Source of the DNA: Lancefieldella rimae ATCC 49626
GTDB lineage: Bacteria; Actinomycetota; Coriobacteriia; Coriobacteriales; Atopobiaceae
Direction of reading: 5' to 3'
DNA: 64,000 nucleotides
Assembly: GCF_000174015.1 (NCBI RefSeq)
Contig: NZ_ACFE01000001.1
Span: forward strand, 310,001-374,000
Shown: positions 51,887 through 61,749 of the stretch, one piece after another
Layout of the letters: each line of letters begins with the position of its first letter
Numbering within the stretch: the first letter of the stretch is position 1
Translations under genes and position numbers: made by a program
The notes under the pieces: model-generated
Told to the model about the DNA's origin: nothing
What the model saw: only the letters and a program-made list of their open reading frames with translations
Databases searched by the model: none

Positions 51887-52519
51887 CTAGTCCAGATCGC
51901 TAAAATCATTTGCCGCAGGCGCAGAAGGTTTTTGTGCAGGAGCTGAAGGAGCCGAAGCCGCTCCAAGGTGAGCATCCTGCGGATTGCCACTGTTGAGTAC
52001 ACCCTGCGGGAAGACGGAGTCCGCATCATCCATGAAGTGCTGCAAGAGCTTGCGGTACTCGGCGCGGAAATCTTCACGAGACTGCTTCAGGCGATCAATC
52101 TCATCAAGCTCATTTTGCTTCTCGGCAAGGGCCTGACGAATAACCTCACGCGCCTTTTGATCGGCTTCGTTACGAATGCGCTCTGCATTATCTTTGGCAT
52201 CAGCAACGAGCTTATCCGCAGAAGCCTGAGCAACGAGAAGCACTTGGGAGATTTGATGCTCGGAAGCTGCCACGGCTGCATTTGTCTTATCTGCCGCTGT
52301 TTTCTCTGAATTCTCCTCAAAATGTGCTATCTGATCTTGAGCTACCGCAAGCTGCTGTTCAGTGTTTGTGAGACGGCCTTTAAGGTCAGCAATTTTCTGA
52401 AGCATTGCGTCAATCTCGGAAGAAACCTGCTCCAAGAAGGAATCTACCTCTTCCGGGTTGTATCCAAGCTCTGAGGGAGAGAAGGACTGTTTTTCGATGT
52501 CTGCTGGTGTGATTGCCAT
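51887..52519 (-). CDS. divIVA: DivIVA/Wag31-family polar-growth protein
   Basis: The N-terminus AITPADIEKQSFSPSELGYNPEEVDSFLEQVSSEI is the DivIVA lipid-binding domain, followed by a long coiled coil (about 40-165) and a disordered Ala/Pro tail. DivIVA marks curved membrane at poles and septa and in Actinobacteria recruits wall synthesis. It has 210 residues. AAAGGG precedes the ATG. It is the last gene of the ftsZ-pgeF-yggS-sepF-yggT set. Confidence 0.95.
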   Translation of the reverse strand: MAITPADIEKQSFSPSELGYNPEEVDSFLEQVSSEIDAMLQKIADLKGRLTNTEQQLAVAQDQIAHFEENSEKTAADKTNAAVAASEHQISQVLLVAQASADKLVADAKDNAERIRNEADQKAREVIRQALAEKQNELDEIDRLKQSREDFRAEYRKLLQHFMDDADSVFPQGVLNSGNPQDAHLGAASAPSAPAQKPSAPAANDFSDLD

Positions 52520-52599
52520 TCTTGTTCCCTTTCGTTATGCGTAGTATCGCAATACCTGCAGTTTACAAACTTCTTCCTCGTACAACTTATACGAGGTAC

Positions 52600-52866
52600 T
52601 TACACAAGTATATTCCAAATAAGACGTTCGACCAGTTGCAACACAATTAACGCAACAATCGGCGAAAAATCCATACCTGAAAACGTCGGAATGAAGCGTC
52701 TGAATAGTGAGAGGTACGGCTCAACAAGCGTACCAAGTGCCTCGCGGACAGACATAAGCTGACGGCTGCTTGATGGAATCCAAGACAACAGACACCAAGC
52801 AGCAATCAAAAACTCATAGACTTCTATGAGGCGCACGATAAGTGATATAAGCCGTGGGCCAAACAC
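52600..52866 (-). CDS. yggT: YggT-family membrane protein
   Basis: The 88-residue protein has two membrane helices (LISLIVRLIEVYEFLIAAWCLLSWIP and the C-terminal FSPIVALIVLQLVERLI) around the conserved LGTLVEPYLSLFRRFIPTFSGMDFSP. GTG start with GGAGG six bases upstream. Its place between sepF and divIVA is typical; the family is tied to division or osmotic stress, role unclear. Confidence 0.92.
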   Translation of the reverse strand: MFGPRLISLIVRLIEVYEFLIAAWCLLSWIPSSSRQLMSVREALGTLVEPYLSLFRRFIPTFSGMDFSPIVALIVLQLVERLIWNILV

Positions 52867-52899
52867 GCAATACCTCCGTATAATCCTCTGTCGTCAAAA

Positions 52900-53514
52900 T
52901 TACTTTGTAATATCCCCATCTGTGGCTAATTTATCCAAATCAGCTTGAGATAATTGTGTGCCTTGCGGAAGAACCACAAACACACGCTCTCCGATTTCTT
53001 CCACGGAGCCCTCGATGCCATACGAGAAGCCAAAGCTAAAATCAAGAATTCTCTTAGCCACTTCGGTATTTGTATTCTTCAAGACAAGAACCACGGGCTG
53101 CCCGGTGCGGACACGGCGAACCACAGACTGAACGTCTTCATACGATACCGGACGCAACACATAAGGCGGAAGCTGTCCGGATCGTACACGAGAAGCCTGC
53201 TGGAAATTCAGGGTATTTGAGGTCTGCATCGGCGCGGCAGCGGGAGCCTGTGCGCGGGATTGAGAGCGCTGTTGCTCATAGGAGGCGGCTGGAGTTGCCG
53301 AAACAGGACGGCCGGAGCGCGTATACACCGATACGCTCTCTGCTTCAGGGCGAGAAGGATTACCAAGTAAGCGGTTAGAAGAGCCCGTCTCCCTTACATG
53401 AGGTTGACCCGCGTTTCCCTCATCGTACTCATCGTCTTCATAGTACTCATCGTCATAATACTCATCATCTTGAGCGCCGCCAAAGCGTTCACGCAATGTA
53501 TCAAGAAATCCCAT
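52900..53514 (-). CDS. sepF: Cell-division protein SepF
   Basis: The start MGFLDTLRERFGG at 53514 has AAAGG upstream and gives 204 residues. An N-terminal amphipathic helix (membrane anchor) is followed by a Tyr/Asp/Glu-rich segment (DDEYYDDEYYEDDEYDEG), a linker, and the SepF fold at about 115-190 (YEDVQSVVRRVRTGQPVVLVLKNTNTEVAKRILDFSFGFSYGIEG). SepF ties FtsZ to the membrane; with no ftsA in this cluster it is probably the main anchor. Confidence 0.95.
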   Translation of the reverse strand: MGFLDTLRERFGGAQDDEYYDDEYYEDDEYDEGNAGQPHVRETGSSNRLLGNPSRPEAESVSVYTRSGRPVSATPAASYEQQRSQSRAQAPAAAPMQTSNTLNFQQASRVRSGQLPPYVLRPVSYEDVQSVVRRVRTGQPVVLVLKNTNTEVAKRILDFSFGFSYGIEGSVEEIGERVFVVLPQGTQLSQADLDKLATDGDITK

Positions 53515-53557
53515 ATCCAACCTTTCGCTCGTTGCAAATAAACGCAATTGAACAATC

Positions 53558-54283
53558 CTATTGTAAAACGCTCGATACCGCATACTCGGGACTAAATACT
53601 AACCGGCCCAAACGAACCATTGTTGAGCCTTCCCGAACAGCCAACGGAAAATCGTCACTCATACCGCAGGAAAGTACCGACAGAGGCAGTCCCATTTGCT
53701 TTGAAAGAGTGCCTTGAAGCTCTCTGAGGCCAGCAAAGGTTTTTCTCGCCCTATACGCATCACCTTGCGGCGCCATGGTCATAAGACCGCAGATAGAAAT
53801 ACCCGAGAGACTCATAAGATTGTCTGCTGCCCTCTGCACTTCCTGAGGAGAAAAGCCTGACTTAGACTCCTCACCGGACACGTTAATTTCAAGCAATACT
53901 TGGCAGATACAATCCTTTGCCTCGGCACGCATGGACACCGCACGTGCTAGATGCTCGGAAGAGATTGAATGAATGAGTCGAGCCTTACCGATGACGTGGT
54001 TAATCTTGTTGGTCTGGAGGTTGCCAATCATGTCAAAACGAACATCGGCCATATCGGGCCACGTCTTTAGAGCCTCAATCTTTCTTCCGAGTTCCTGTGG
54101 ACGGTTTTCGCCAAAAGTACGATATCCTGCCTGGTACGCATCGTGTACTGCTTCAGGCTCAACAGTCTTTGACACCGCAATAAGCTCAATTTCTGACGCA
54201 TCGCGCCCAGAGCACTTGGCAGCCTCAGACACAAGCCCAAGAATCTCCGAGCGCCGTTGGGTAAGAAAAGATACATAATCCAT
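53558..54283 (-). CDS. YggS/PLPBP-family PLP-binding protein
   Basis: This single-domain fold-III PLP protein of 241 residues has IELIAVSKTVEPEAV with the PLP Lys, FGENRPQELGRK, MIGNLQTNKINHV, and GLMTMAP followed by LSCGMSDDFPLAVREGSTMVRLG. It buffers PLP and affects amino-acid balance. It starts just before the pgeF stop region (one base gap), typical of this cluster. Confidence 0.95.
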   Translation of the reverse strand: MDYVSFLTQRRSEILGLVSEAAKCSGRDASEIELIAVSKTVEPEAVHDAYQAGYRTFGENRPQELGRKIEALKTWPDMADVRFDMIGNLQTNKINHVIGKARLIHSISSEHLARAVSMRAEAKDCICQVLLEINVSGEESKSGFSPQEVQRAADNLMSLSGISICGLMTMAPQGDAYRARKTFAGLRELQGTLSKQMGLPLSVLSCGMSDDFPLAVREGSTMVRLGRLVFSPEYAVSSVLQ

Positions 54284-54284
54284 G

Positions 54285-55094
54285 TTAATTCCCCAACCTC
54301 ACTGCAAGTGCGGCATGACGTCCGCAATGGCCATGTTCTGCCCTGTACGAAAAAAAGCGGTCCGTATGAGTTGCCGTAGACTCACTGACTTCAAAGATAT
54401 GTTCGGGCAAAACCCCGGCCTCCGCAAGAGCCGTGCGAACCGCATACCCAAGATCAAGATGGCAACCGCCTAAATCGGAGGGTGCAACCTCTGAACCAAA
54501 CTCGTCCACAAACCGATCAATGAGCTCCTGGGGCACTTCATAATCGGGAGCGCCAATATGAGGACCAACATAGGCGAGAAGTTCTTCCGGACGATCACCC
54601 GTTTGTTCTACAAGAAGGCGTGCCGTTTTGGCGGCAATGTGCGCTATCGTTCCGCGCCATCCCGAGTGCGCAATGGCAAACCCTCCCGGAGCTGCCAAGA
54701 TAACCGGTACGCAATCAGCGAAGCAGAGCATCACGGGGACCGTCTTTGCAAGGCAAACGATTGCATCAGCGCCTTGAGTAGCCTCCGTACGCACGGCTGC
54801 CACTTCATCTTTATGAGCACTATGAACTACAAGAATCTTCTCGCCATGAACTTGATGAGGGCACACCAAATTATCGGCGTATTGTTTTGCTCCAAGAGCC
54901 TCAAGTGCCCGCAGCCTGTTGCGCCGGACTGCGTCCGCCGCATCACCGCACGCACTCCCGAGATTGAGCGAAGAGAACTCACCGCATGAAACTCCCCCGC
55001 CTCTTTCGGTAAACGCGAGCGTGACTCCGTACGGACACGTCGTATCCGTAATCAGAGTCACGCCACTTTTTCGCTGTTGTACCAGCGCAGCCAT
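54285..55094 (-). CDS. pgeF: Peptidoglycan editing factor PgeF (YfiH, laccase-domain family)
   Basis: The 269-residue protein has the family metal/active-site residues in NLVCPHQVHGEKI (His), LCFADCVPVILA (Cys) and AIAHSGWRGTI (His). In E. coli this family removes wrongly placed residues from UDP-MurNAc precursors; a purine nucleoside activity is also reported for relatives. Here it sits one base after ftsZ, which suits an editing role in wall synthesis. Confidence 0.93.
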   Translation of the reverse strand: MAALVQQRKSGVTLITDTTCPYGVTLAFTERGGGVSCGEFSSLNLGSACGDAADAVRRNRLRALEALGAKQYADNLVCPHQVHGEKILVVHSAHKDEVAAVRTEATQGADAIVCLAKTVPVMLCFADCVPVILAAPGGFAIAHSGWRGTIAHIAAKTARLLVEQTGDRPEELLAYVGPHIGAPDYEVPQELIDRFVDEFGSEVAPSDLGGCHLDLGYAVRTALAEAGVLPEHIFEVSESTATHTDRFFSYRAEHGHCGRHAALAVRLGN

Positions 55095-55095
55095 A

Positions 55096-56259
55096 TTAGA
55101 TTCGACTACGCTTCAAGAAATCAGGAATGTCAAATTCCTTATCGTTTGTCGTTGCGGCAGGACGCGGTGCCGGAGCCGGAGCCGGAGCCGGAGCCTGCGT
55201 CGGACGGGCGCTTGGCATGCTTGGACGAGACGCCTTGCGCGGTGCGGGGCGTGAGGCGGCAATGGTATGTGCAGCCGGAAGGTTTGTCTGCTGGACGTTA
55301 TTGTCATTAAAGCCCGTTGCGATAACCGTAACGCGAACCTGATCGCCCAAGGATTCGTCAACAACGGTACCGAAGATGATATTTGCTTCAGGGTCAACGT
55401 TTTTGGCGACAAGATCAGCGGCATCGTTAATCTCCTGAATGCCCAAGTCTTTATTGCCGGCAACCGAGAGAAGTACGCGGGTGGCACCGTCAATGGAACT
55501 CTCAAGAAGACGGCTTGAGATGGCCTCGGTTGCGGCGTCGGCCGCACGATTGTCACCGGAGGCAATACCGATGCCCATCATTGCGGTACCCGCGCCCTTC
55601 ATAATGGTGCACACGTCTGCAAAGTCAAGGTTGATAAGGCCCGGGACCGTAATCAAATCGGTGATGCCCTGGGTTCCCTGGCAAAGCACGTCGTCTGCCA
55701 TGCGGAAGGCCTCAAGCATGGTAGTCTTCTTTTCGGAAAGATCAAGCAAACGATCATTTGGAATCACAATGAGCGTATCGACGTTCTCGGCAAGATTTTT
55801 TATACCCTCGGAAGCCGATGCATAGCGACGACGTCCCTCAAAGGTAAATGGCTTGGTCACAACACCAACTGTAAGAGCTCCGACATCATTTTTTGCAATG
55901 TCGGCTACAACCGGAGCAGCACCGGTACCGGTACCGCCGCCCTCGCCTGCCGTAATGAAGACCATATCGGCGCCGGCAAGTGCTGCCTTAATCTCATCAC
56001 GAGAATCCTCCGCAGACTCTTTACCAACCTCGGGGTTAGCGCCTGCACCAAGACCCTTGGTGATATCGGTACCAATATGAACCTTAATATCGGCATCGGA
56101 AATGGCAAGGGCTTGTGCGTCAGTATTGACGGCGACAAACTCAACGCCGCGAATGCCTTCTTCGATCATGCGGTTAACGGCATTCGTGCCGCCGCCGCCT
56201 ACACCTACAACTTTGATTACTGCAAGGTAGTTATTAAGGGTGTCAGTATCCTTAACCAT
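55096..56259 (-). CDS. ftsZ: Cell-division GTPase FtsZ
   Basis: FtsZ polymerises into the division ring. The start [24 protein letters not shown] at 56259 has GAGGAAAG upstream; six extra upstream residues in frame are unlikely. It has the tubulin signature [16 protein letters not shown], the T7 loop [17 protein letters not shown], a variable linker of Ala/Pro repeats (about 340-365) and the C-terminal peptide [11 protein letters not shown], which binds SepF. It is 387 residues long. Confidence 0.97.
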   Translation of the reverse strand: MVKDTDTLNNYLAVIKVVGVGGGGTNAVNRMIEEGIRGVEFVAVNTDAQALAISDADIKVHIGTDITKGLGAGANPEVGKESAEDSRDEIKAALAGADMVFITAGEGGGTGTGAAPVVADIAKNDVGALTVGVVTKPFTFEGRRRYASASEGIKNLAENVDTLIVIPNDRLLDLSEKKTTMLEAFRMADDVLCQGTQGITDLITVPGLINLDFADVCTIMKGAGTAMMGIGIASGDNRAADAATEAISSRLLESSIDGATRVLLSVAGNKDLGIQEINDAADLVAKNVDPEANIIFGTVVDESLGDQVRVTVIATGFNDNNVQQTNLPAAHTIAASRPAPRKASRPSMPSARPTQAPAPAPAPAPRPAATTNDKEFDIPDFLKRSRI

Positions 56260-56357
56260 CTTTCCTCCTCGTGGCATGCGTCTTGTCCCTTCGGTCTTGA
56301 GCGCGTCTGCGCTTTTACTGCCTGTCTTATGCGCTCGCAGGAACCGCAGGTAACAAC

Positions 56358-56376
56358 CCTTAACCTCAAGTTAAGG
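56358..56376. other. Short hairpin in the ftsQ-ftsZ gap
   Basis: CCTTAAC-CTCAA-GTTAAGG is a perfect 7-bp stem in the ftsZ leader, downstream of the candidate promoter. It might tune ftsZ expression; there is no T-run. Confidence 0.4.
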
Positions 56377-56400
56377 CTTACGCTTCATGCAAAGCGGGGT

Positions 56401-56429
56401 ATATTTGCATACCTTGAGGGTTTCGTCAA
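56401..56429 (-). promoter_or_regulatory. Candidate ftsZ promoter
   Basis: On the minus strand TTGACG (56424-56429) and AAATAT (56401-56406) are 17 bases apart in the 236-bp gap between ftsQ and ftsZ. The gap is the longest in the otherwise tight cluster, so a dedicated ftsZ promoter is plausible. The leader would be about 135 bases long. Confidence 0.45.
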
Positions 56430-56495
56430 CAATTATGTAGAAATTATGAAGACAGCTGGTAGGCGCAGTGTATTTGCGCACCTTGCTCGCATCGC

Positions 56496-57659
56496 TTACT
56501 GGGAAGAACTCTGCTGATCAGTCTCTGTCTTTTTGGTTTGAGAGGTTTCTTCCTCAGTCTGAGAGGTTTTTTCTCCCTGCTCTTCCTGACTTGTCGATTC
56601 GCTTTGATTGGTTGATGTACTTGTCGTTGAAATGCCGGTTCCGTTTTGGGTGTTTCCGCCGGCAACACGTCTATACGTGGGACTTGAGGGAACCCGCACA
56701 TTGAGATATGTCATCTCACCGGCATACTGCTCAATCATGCGTAGGATAACCTTCTCTTTATCTTCAATTTGTGTCGGAGAGCCAAGTGCCACCTGAATAC
56801 CATTCGTAAGCGTGATGTTTATGCTGTCCGAACTGGCCGCGGAATAACTGACAATCTGCGACGTTAACTCTGAAGTAAAGGTTGACTGATACGTCAGGAC
56901 CGCCTTGATAACCTCATCGGTTGCCGGTGCTCCTGCAACAGGATTTACCGTTGCCGGTACATCTGAGACGAGAAGAACGCCGTCCTTCTCGGCTTGTGCA
57001 AGTGCGGCGGCACTCAGCGAGCTATTCTCCCCAACCGACAGATCCACCTTTTGAAGCCATGTTCCCTCATCGCTCAAATACCAAGCGGAAGAGCCGGCGG
57101 ATGGAACCACAAGGGCGGCAACCTTATGTTCTGTAATGGTAATGTGCAAGGTATTGGGAAATTGCCTCTCAAAAGAAACCGAGGCAACCCAAGGGTCCTC
57201 TTTGAGGTTTTCCGTTATCTGCTTCTCGTCCATATTAAGAAGCGTCGTGCCTTCGGGAACGGCCACCAGCTTTTGAATGTCTTCGTTGGTAATGTGATCG
57301 GTGGGATCAACGGTAATGTTGGTAATGGCAAACACAGACGAATTCTTCAATACAAAAAATGCCACCAAGCCGACCACCATAAACGCGACAAGACCTATAC
57401 ATACCCTGCGTATTGTCTTTTTTACGTCCACCGTGCCATGGTTTGCACGGCGCAGGCGTTCTGCACGGGCCTCCGAAGGACTTCTGTATGCAGAAGCGCC
57501 CTGTACAGAAGTGCCCGAAGTCTTTTTGGACGCTTGAGAGCGAGTACGAGGTTTCCTCTGAGACGCTCGAGCCGTATCTTGAGCCGGAGCCTGAGAAACC
57601 TTGGGAACGCTCTTTGCCTTACGTGGAGTACCACGCCGTCTGTCAGTATTTTGTGCCAT
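56496..57659 (-). CDS. ftsQ: Cell-division protein FtsQ/DivIB
   Basis: The start MAQNTDRRRGTPRK at 57659 gives 387 residues. A long basic cytoplasmic part (about 1-85, Lys/Arg/Ser/Gln-rich) is followed by one membrane helix (VCIGLVAFMVVGLVAFFVL), a POTRA domain (SVFAITNITVDPTDHITNEDIQKLVAVPEGTTLLNMD), the FtsQ beta domain (ASVSFERQFPNTLHITITEH), and a Glu/Thr/Ser/Gln-rich tail of about 50 residues that is unusual in length. FtsQ links early and late divisome proteins. Confidence 0.93.
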   Translation of the reverse strand: MAQNTDRRRGTPRKAKSVPKVSQAPAQDTARASQRKPRTRSQASKKTSGTSVQGASAYRSPSEARAERLRRANHGTVDVKKTIRRVCIGLVAFMVVGLVAFFVLKNSSVFAITNITVDPTDHITNEDIQKLVAVPEGTTLLNMDEKQITENLKEDPWVASVSFERQFPNTLHITITEHKVAALVVPSAGSSAWYLSDEGTWLQKVDLSVGENSSLSAAALAQAEKDGVLLVSDVPATVNPVAGAPATDEVIKAVLTYQSTFTSELTSQIVSYSAASSDSINITLTNGIQVALGSPTQIEDKEKVILRMIEQYAGEMTYLNVRVPSSPTYRRVAGGNTQNGTGISTTSTSTNQSESTSQEEQGEKTSQTEEETSQTKKTETDQQSSSQ

Positions 57660-57676
57660 TGGTGCCCTGCGCAAGT

Positions 57677-59089
57677 TTAGCAGTGATCGGTTTGCTCGGA
57701 GAGCGCTTTAATGAACGCCGGGCCAATCTGGGTAACGTCGCCCGCACCTTGTGTAATGACCAAATCGCCGGGACGACAAAGCTCGCACAGTGTGTCTACC
57801 AGCTTATGGCGAGAAGGAATATAGCGCACGTCAGATACCTTGCCCGCATCCTTCACATGGCTCGAAACCGTTTTTCCCGAAATACCCGGAATAGGCAGCT
57901 CCCCTGCGGAAAACACATCCATCACAAGAAGCGTATCAACGCCATCAAATGCATGGGCAAATAAGTCGGCAAGATCTTTTGTCCTGCTATAACGATGAGG
58001 CTGAAACACGCAGATGACACGCTTAAAACCTAAGGGCAGTGCCGCTGAAAGGGTTGCTTTGATCTCGGTTGGGTGATGCCCATAGTCATCAACTACCGTA
58101 ATGCCACAGATATCCCCCACATGGGTAAAGCGGCGACGGGCGCCCTTAAACTGCGAAAGAGCTCGTGCTGCCTCGCTCAGGTCATATCCCAAAATATCAG
58201 CGGTTGCAAGGGCGGCGCACGCATTTGCAATATTGTGCGTACCGGGACTTGCGGGCAGCACAACATCGATACAGGCACCCGAAGGTGTCGTAACGGAAAG
58301 CGGATTTTCAATTCCTTGCGTACGCATACGTGCGCGGCACACGTAATCGCACGTCTCACTGAATCCATACGATACGACCTTGCGGCCCGTAGAACGAGCA
58401 AGCTCAACCCAATGAGGATTATCGCCGTTAATGATTACCGTCTCACTGGGATCAAGCAAACGCATAAAATCACAGAAGGTCTTCTCGATATTTTCAAGCG
58501 TTCCATAGTGATCCAAGTGGTCCGCTTCGATATTGGTGATGACGATCACATTGGGAGTAAGGTACATAAACGAGCCGTCGGACTCATCCGCCTCACATAC
58601 AAAGTAATCACCTGAGCCGTTGCGACCGTTTGTATCATAACCCTCAACAACGCCGCCGATAAGAAATGACGGATCAAGATCCATCTTATCCAGCATGGTT
58701 GCAATCATGGACGAAGTGGTGGTCTTGCCATGCGTACCCGCTACCGCAATCGTCTTACGGCCGCGAGAGAGATACGAGAGCATCTTTGCCCGTGGCCAAA
58801 TAGGAAGACCGAGCTCTCTTGCCCGAATAACTTCGGGATTTGTCTCGGGAATAGCCGACGACGTTACCACCACATCCGGCTGTACCTCATCGATGGTGGC
58901 TGCAACGTGGCCGATATGGACACGTATTCCGGCTTCTTCCAGCTCTCGCACATAGCGCGAGCTCTTCAGATCGGAGCCCGTTACGGTACAGCCCCGCTCA
59001 TGAAGCACAAGCGCAATGCCGCTCATGCCGGCGCCCCCAATACCGATGAAATGGGCACGCGTAACTGTAAGACTGTCTTGATTGGCCAT
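57677..59089 (-). CDS. murC: UDP-N-acetylmuramate--L-alanine ligase
   Basis: MurC adds the first amino acid to UDP-MurNAc. Landmarks are HFIGIGGAGMSGIALVL (nucleotide-sugar loop), the ATP site AVAGTHGKTTTSSMIA, TNIEADHLDHYG, and FTHVGDICGITVVDDYGHHPTEIKATL. The length is 470 residues. GAGGAG precedes the ATG. Confidence 0.97.
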   Translation of the reverse strand: MANQDSLTVTRAHFIGIGGAGMSGIALVLHERGCTVTGSDLKSSRYVRELEEAGIRVHIGHVAATIDEVQPDVVVTSSAIPETNPEVIRARELGLPIWPRAKMLSYLSRGRKTIAVAGTHGKTTTSSMIATMLDKMDLDPSFLIGGVVEGYDTNGRNGSGDYFVCEADESDGSFMYLTPNVIVITNIEADHLDHYGTLENIEKTFCDFMRLLDPSETVIINGDNPHWVELARSTGRKVVSYGFSETCDYVCRARMRTQGIENPLSVTTPSGACIDVVLPASPGTHNIANACAALATADILGYDLSEAARALSQFKGARRRFTHVGDICGITVVDDYGHHPTEIKATLSAALPLGFKRVICVFQPHRYSRTKDLADLFAHAFDGVDTLLVMDVFSAGELPIPGISGKTVSSHVKDAGKVSDVRYIPSRHKLVDTLCELCRPGDLVITQGAGDVTQIGPAFIKALSEQTDHC

Positions 59090-59141
59090 ACCTAAGCTCC
59101 TCTGATAAACCCTCTGAGATATATAACTTTACCCGAATAGC

Positions 59142-60284
59142 TTACACTGAGCGGGCTTGTGCAGAAAGTTCTACTTGATCCGCCAAAAGCTGTGTCGAGC
59201 GTCCCTGGTCAAGCCCTTGCGCCGCGTTATGCATCTTAAAGCGCATATCGGCATCCTCCACCATCTTCAACAGTGGTGTCGAGAAGGACTCAGTTGCTAC
59301 TTCGTCATCGGGAACCAACACGGCAGCCCCCACATCGGAGAGCAGGTGCGCATTCGTTGTCTGATGGTCTGCCGTGGCCAGGGGAAATGGTACCAGTATA
59401 CTTGGAAGGGCGCGCGCTGCGATCTCAGCAACCGAGGAAGCTCCGGAGCGAGAAACGATACAATCCGCTGCCGCAAGCGCTTCTCCCATATTTGAGATAT
59501 AGGGCCGCACTTCCCAACGGCGCTTCTCCTCCTCCGACAGCTTCAGCGCGTCTACCACCTCGTCATAGAGCTCCGCTCCGCACGATTGCAAAATACGCAC
59601 TCCTGGGTGCGATAAAAGCTGCTCTTTCAGGCCAATAACTGCATTGTTCAAACTCCGGGCACCAAGACTTCCTCCAAAGATAAGGAGAAATACCTCGTCG
59701 TCATGTACTCCCAAGGCATGACGAGACAGTTCGCGTTGAGCGTTGAGTACCGAGCGGCGTACCGGATTTCCGGTTACCACAATACGATCGGGGTCTGATA
59801 CGTGCTCTAAAAACGCGGATTTTGCCTGGGGAAATGCCACGCACACACGTGTGGCCGCTCGTGCCGAAACTCGGTTTGCCAAACCGGTAACCGAGTTTTG
59901 CTCGTGCAGTACATAAGGCACCTTATGGGAGGCACACCAGCGCATGAGAGGCAACTCAACGTATGCGCCAAAACCCACCGACACATCAGGGGCACCCTCT
60001 TGTGCAAAAAGACGCTGCAGTCCGGCCTTTGCTTTCTCCATTTGAATGCCTGCCGATATAAGCGTCCAAGGCTTGCGCCGATTAAAACCCGAAACATGGA
60101 TGGGAACCAGCTCAAAGCCCGCTTCGGGCACCAAGGTTCCCTCCAGTTTGTTGGGTTGACCAAAAAAGCGCACATGATGTCCGCGTTCGCGCAGCTCTTC
60201 TGCCAGTGCAAGCGCTGGGTTGATATGACCTGCCGTGCCGCCTGCGGCGATTGCTATCTCAAGCGGCGCATGTGAATTAGCCAC
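59142..60284 (-). CDS. murG: UDP-N-acetylglucosamine--lipid I transferase
   Basis: MurG makes lipid II on the inner membrane face. It shows IAAGGTAGHINPALALAEEL, GFGAYVELPLM, LLIFGGSLGARSLNNAV, and the donor-site CIVSRSGASSVAEIAARALPSILVPFPLATADHQ. The GTG start at 60284 overlaps the ftsW stop by 8 bp and has AAGGG upstream. Confidence 0.96.
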   Translation of the reverse strand: MANSHAPLEIAIAAGGTAGHINPALALAEELRERGHHVRFFGQPNKLEGTLVPEAGFELVPIHVSGFNRRKPWTLISAGIQMEKAKAGLQRLFAQEGAPDVSVGFGAYVELPLMRWCASHKVPYVLHEQNSVTGLANRVSARAATRVCVAFPQAKSAFLEHVSDPDRIVVTGNPVRRSVLNAQRELSRHALGVHDDEVFLLIFGGSLGARSLNNAVIGLKEQLLSHPGVRILQSCGAELYDEVVDALKLSEEEKRRWEVRPYISNMGEALAAADCIVSRSGASSVAEIAARALPSILVPFPLATADHQTTNAHLLSDVGAAVLVPDDEVATESFSTPLLKMVEDADMRFKMHNAAQGLDQGRSTQLLADQVELSAQARSV

Positions 60285-61749
60285 GAAAATCCCTTCCTTT
60301 ACCGCGAGTGCCCCTGCTCTCTAAAGAACCACGGAGACGATCGGTTGCGCTTGGTCCAAGATCGATACGTTCTCGAGAAGAGCGTGACGGGCTTCTCCCC
60401 GTATTTCCCCCATCAACCATCGTAAATGATGAGCCCAACGTTGCCGGTTTTGAACGAGGGGTACCTATCGTTGTAAGAGAAGGTGTCTCGTATGCTTCCA
60501 TAAAATCCTCAGGAAGCTCTGAGCCCTCTTCATCGGCAAAACGCCACGAGCGACGACGCGAATCATGCTCGGTTTGAGGCAGAGCCGATCTTCTCGAGAT
60601 AGACATAAGAACACCCACGGTTATCAAACTTGAGAGCAAAGTTGAACCTCCGTAGGAAATAAAGGGCAGCGGCTTGCCGGAAAGCGGCAGCACGCCCACG
60701 ACGCCGCCTACATTGAGCAGCGCCTGAAAGATGAACATCGAGGTAAAACCTGCTGCAATAAGTCGTCCGGTAAGGTCCGGCGCATATTTGGCAATTTGAT
60801 AGCCTGCCCACGCAAGCAGCGCAAAGGCCGCAAACAAACACAGAATGCCGATATAGCCGGTCTCCTCGCCTATAACCGCAAATATGAAATCGTTGTGAGC
60901 CATGGGAAGATACGAGTACTTTTGTTTTGAAAACCCGATTCCCACGCCAAATAAGCCGCCCGTACCAAAGGCATATTGAGCCTGAGCCAGCTGATATCCC
61001 GTATTGTTATAGTCGGCCCATGGATTGAGTCCGATCAAAAAGCGCGCGCGGGAGTATTCGTCTCGGGTAGCCAAGAAAAGCAGCACCACGGCACCTGCAG
61101 CGCCAAGCATCATGACGAGGCGCATATCAAAACCGGCGAGAAACGCCATGACAATAATGGAGGTAACGATAATAAGCGTGGTTCCTTTATCGGGCTGGCG
61201 CAAAATAAGCCCAAGCGGAAGCACCACAACGGCCACGCAGGTCATGATAAAGCGACGCCGATCAATGACGCCGTCAACCAGGTATTGTTGAATCAAAAAT
61301 GCAACCATCATAATGATGGAAATCTTTGCAAACTCAGAAGGCTGAATGGTGAAGCCTCCGATGGCAATCCAACGCGTAGCTCCAAGTGCATCGGTACCTG
61401 CAAACGGCATAAGTACCAAGGCCAAAATCGCCACCGTGCCACCAAACAAAACAGGCCATGCTCTGCAGAGCTTACGATAATCAAGTACCGCAAGACCAAC
61501 TGCAAGAACCGTACCTACAAGCGCAATGATTCCCTGCTTCGTCACAAAGTAGAAGGGATTGTTGCCCATATCGGGATTGGTCATGGCGGTAACCGATGAT
61601 GCCGAATAAATCATCAAAAGGCCAAAGAGAACCAGCAGCGTCACGACCACCAACAAAACAATACGGGGTTTCATGAAACGTTCCGGCACGCCAAACAACG
61701 TGCGCTCTTGTTTGGCCGACTGAGACTGGCTCCGACGGGTTCTAACCAT
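60277..61749 (-). CDS. ftsW: SEDS-family glycosyltransferase FtsW
   Basis: FtsW polymerises septal glycan together with a class B PBP. About ten membrane helices are visible with SEDS motifs: SVTAMTNPDMGNNPFYFVTKQ, GGFTIQPSEFAKI, LRQPDKGTTLII (the PDxGT region), the outer catalytic-loop GYQLAQAQYAFGTGGLFGVG, SYLPMAHNDFIFAVIGEE and LPFISYGGSTLLSSL. A hydrophilic tail of about 100 residues, Ser/Arg-rich, follows. The ATG at 61749 overlaps the murD stop (TGATG). Confidence 0.96.
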   Translation of the reverse strand: MVRTRRSQSQSAKQERTLFGVPERFMKPRIVLLVVVTLLVLFGLLMIYSASSVTAMTNPDMGNNPFYFVTKQGIIALVGTVLAVGLAVLDYRKLCRAWPVLFGGTVAILALVLMPFAGTDALGATRWIAIGGFTIQPSEFAKISIIMMVAFLIQQYLVDGVIDRRRFIMTCVAVVVLPLGLILRQPDKGTTLIIVTSIIVMAFLAGFDMRLVMMLGAAGAVVLLFLATRDEYSRARFLIGLNPWADYNNTGYQLAQAQYAFGTGGLFGVGIGFSKQKYSYLPMAHNDFIFAVIGEETGYIGILCLFAAFALLAWAGYQIAKYAPDLTGRLIAAGFTSMFIFQALLNVGGVVGVLPLSGKPLPFISYGGSTLLSSLITVGVLMSISRRSALPQTEHDSRRRSWRFADEEGSELPEDFMEAYETPSLTTIGTPRSKPATLGSSFTMVDGGNTGRSPSRSSRERIDLGPSATDRLRGSLESRGTRGKGRDFRG

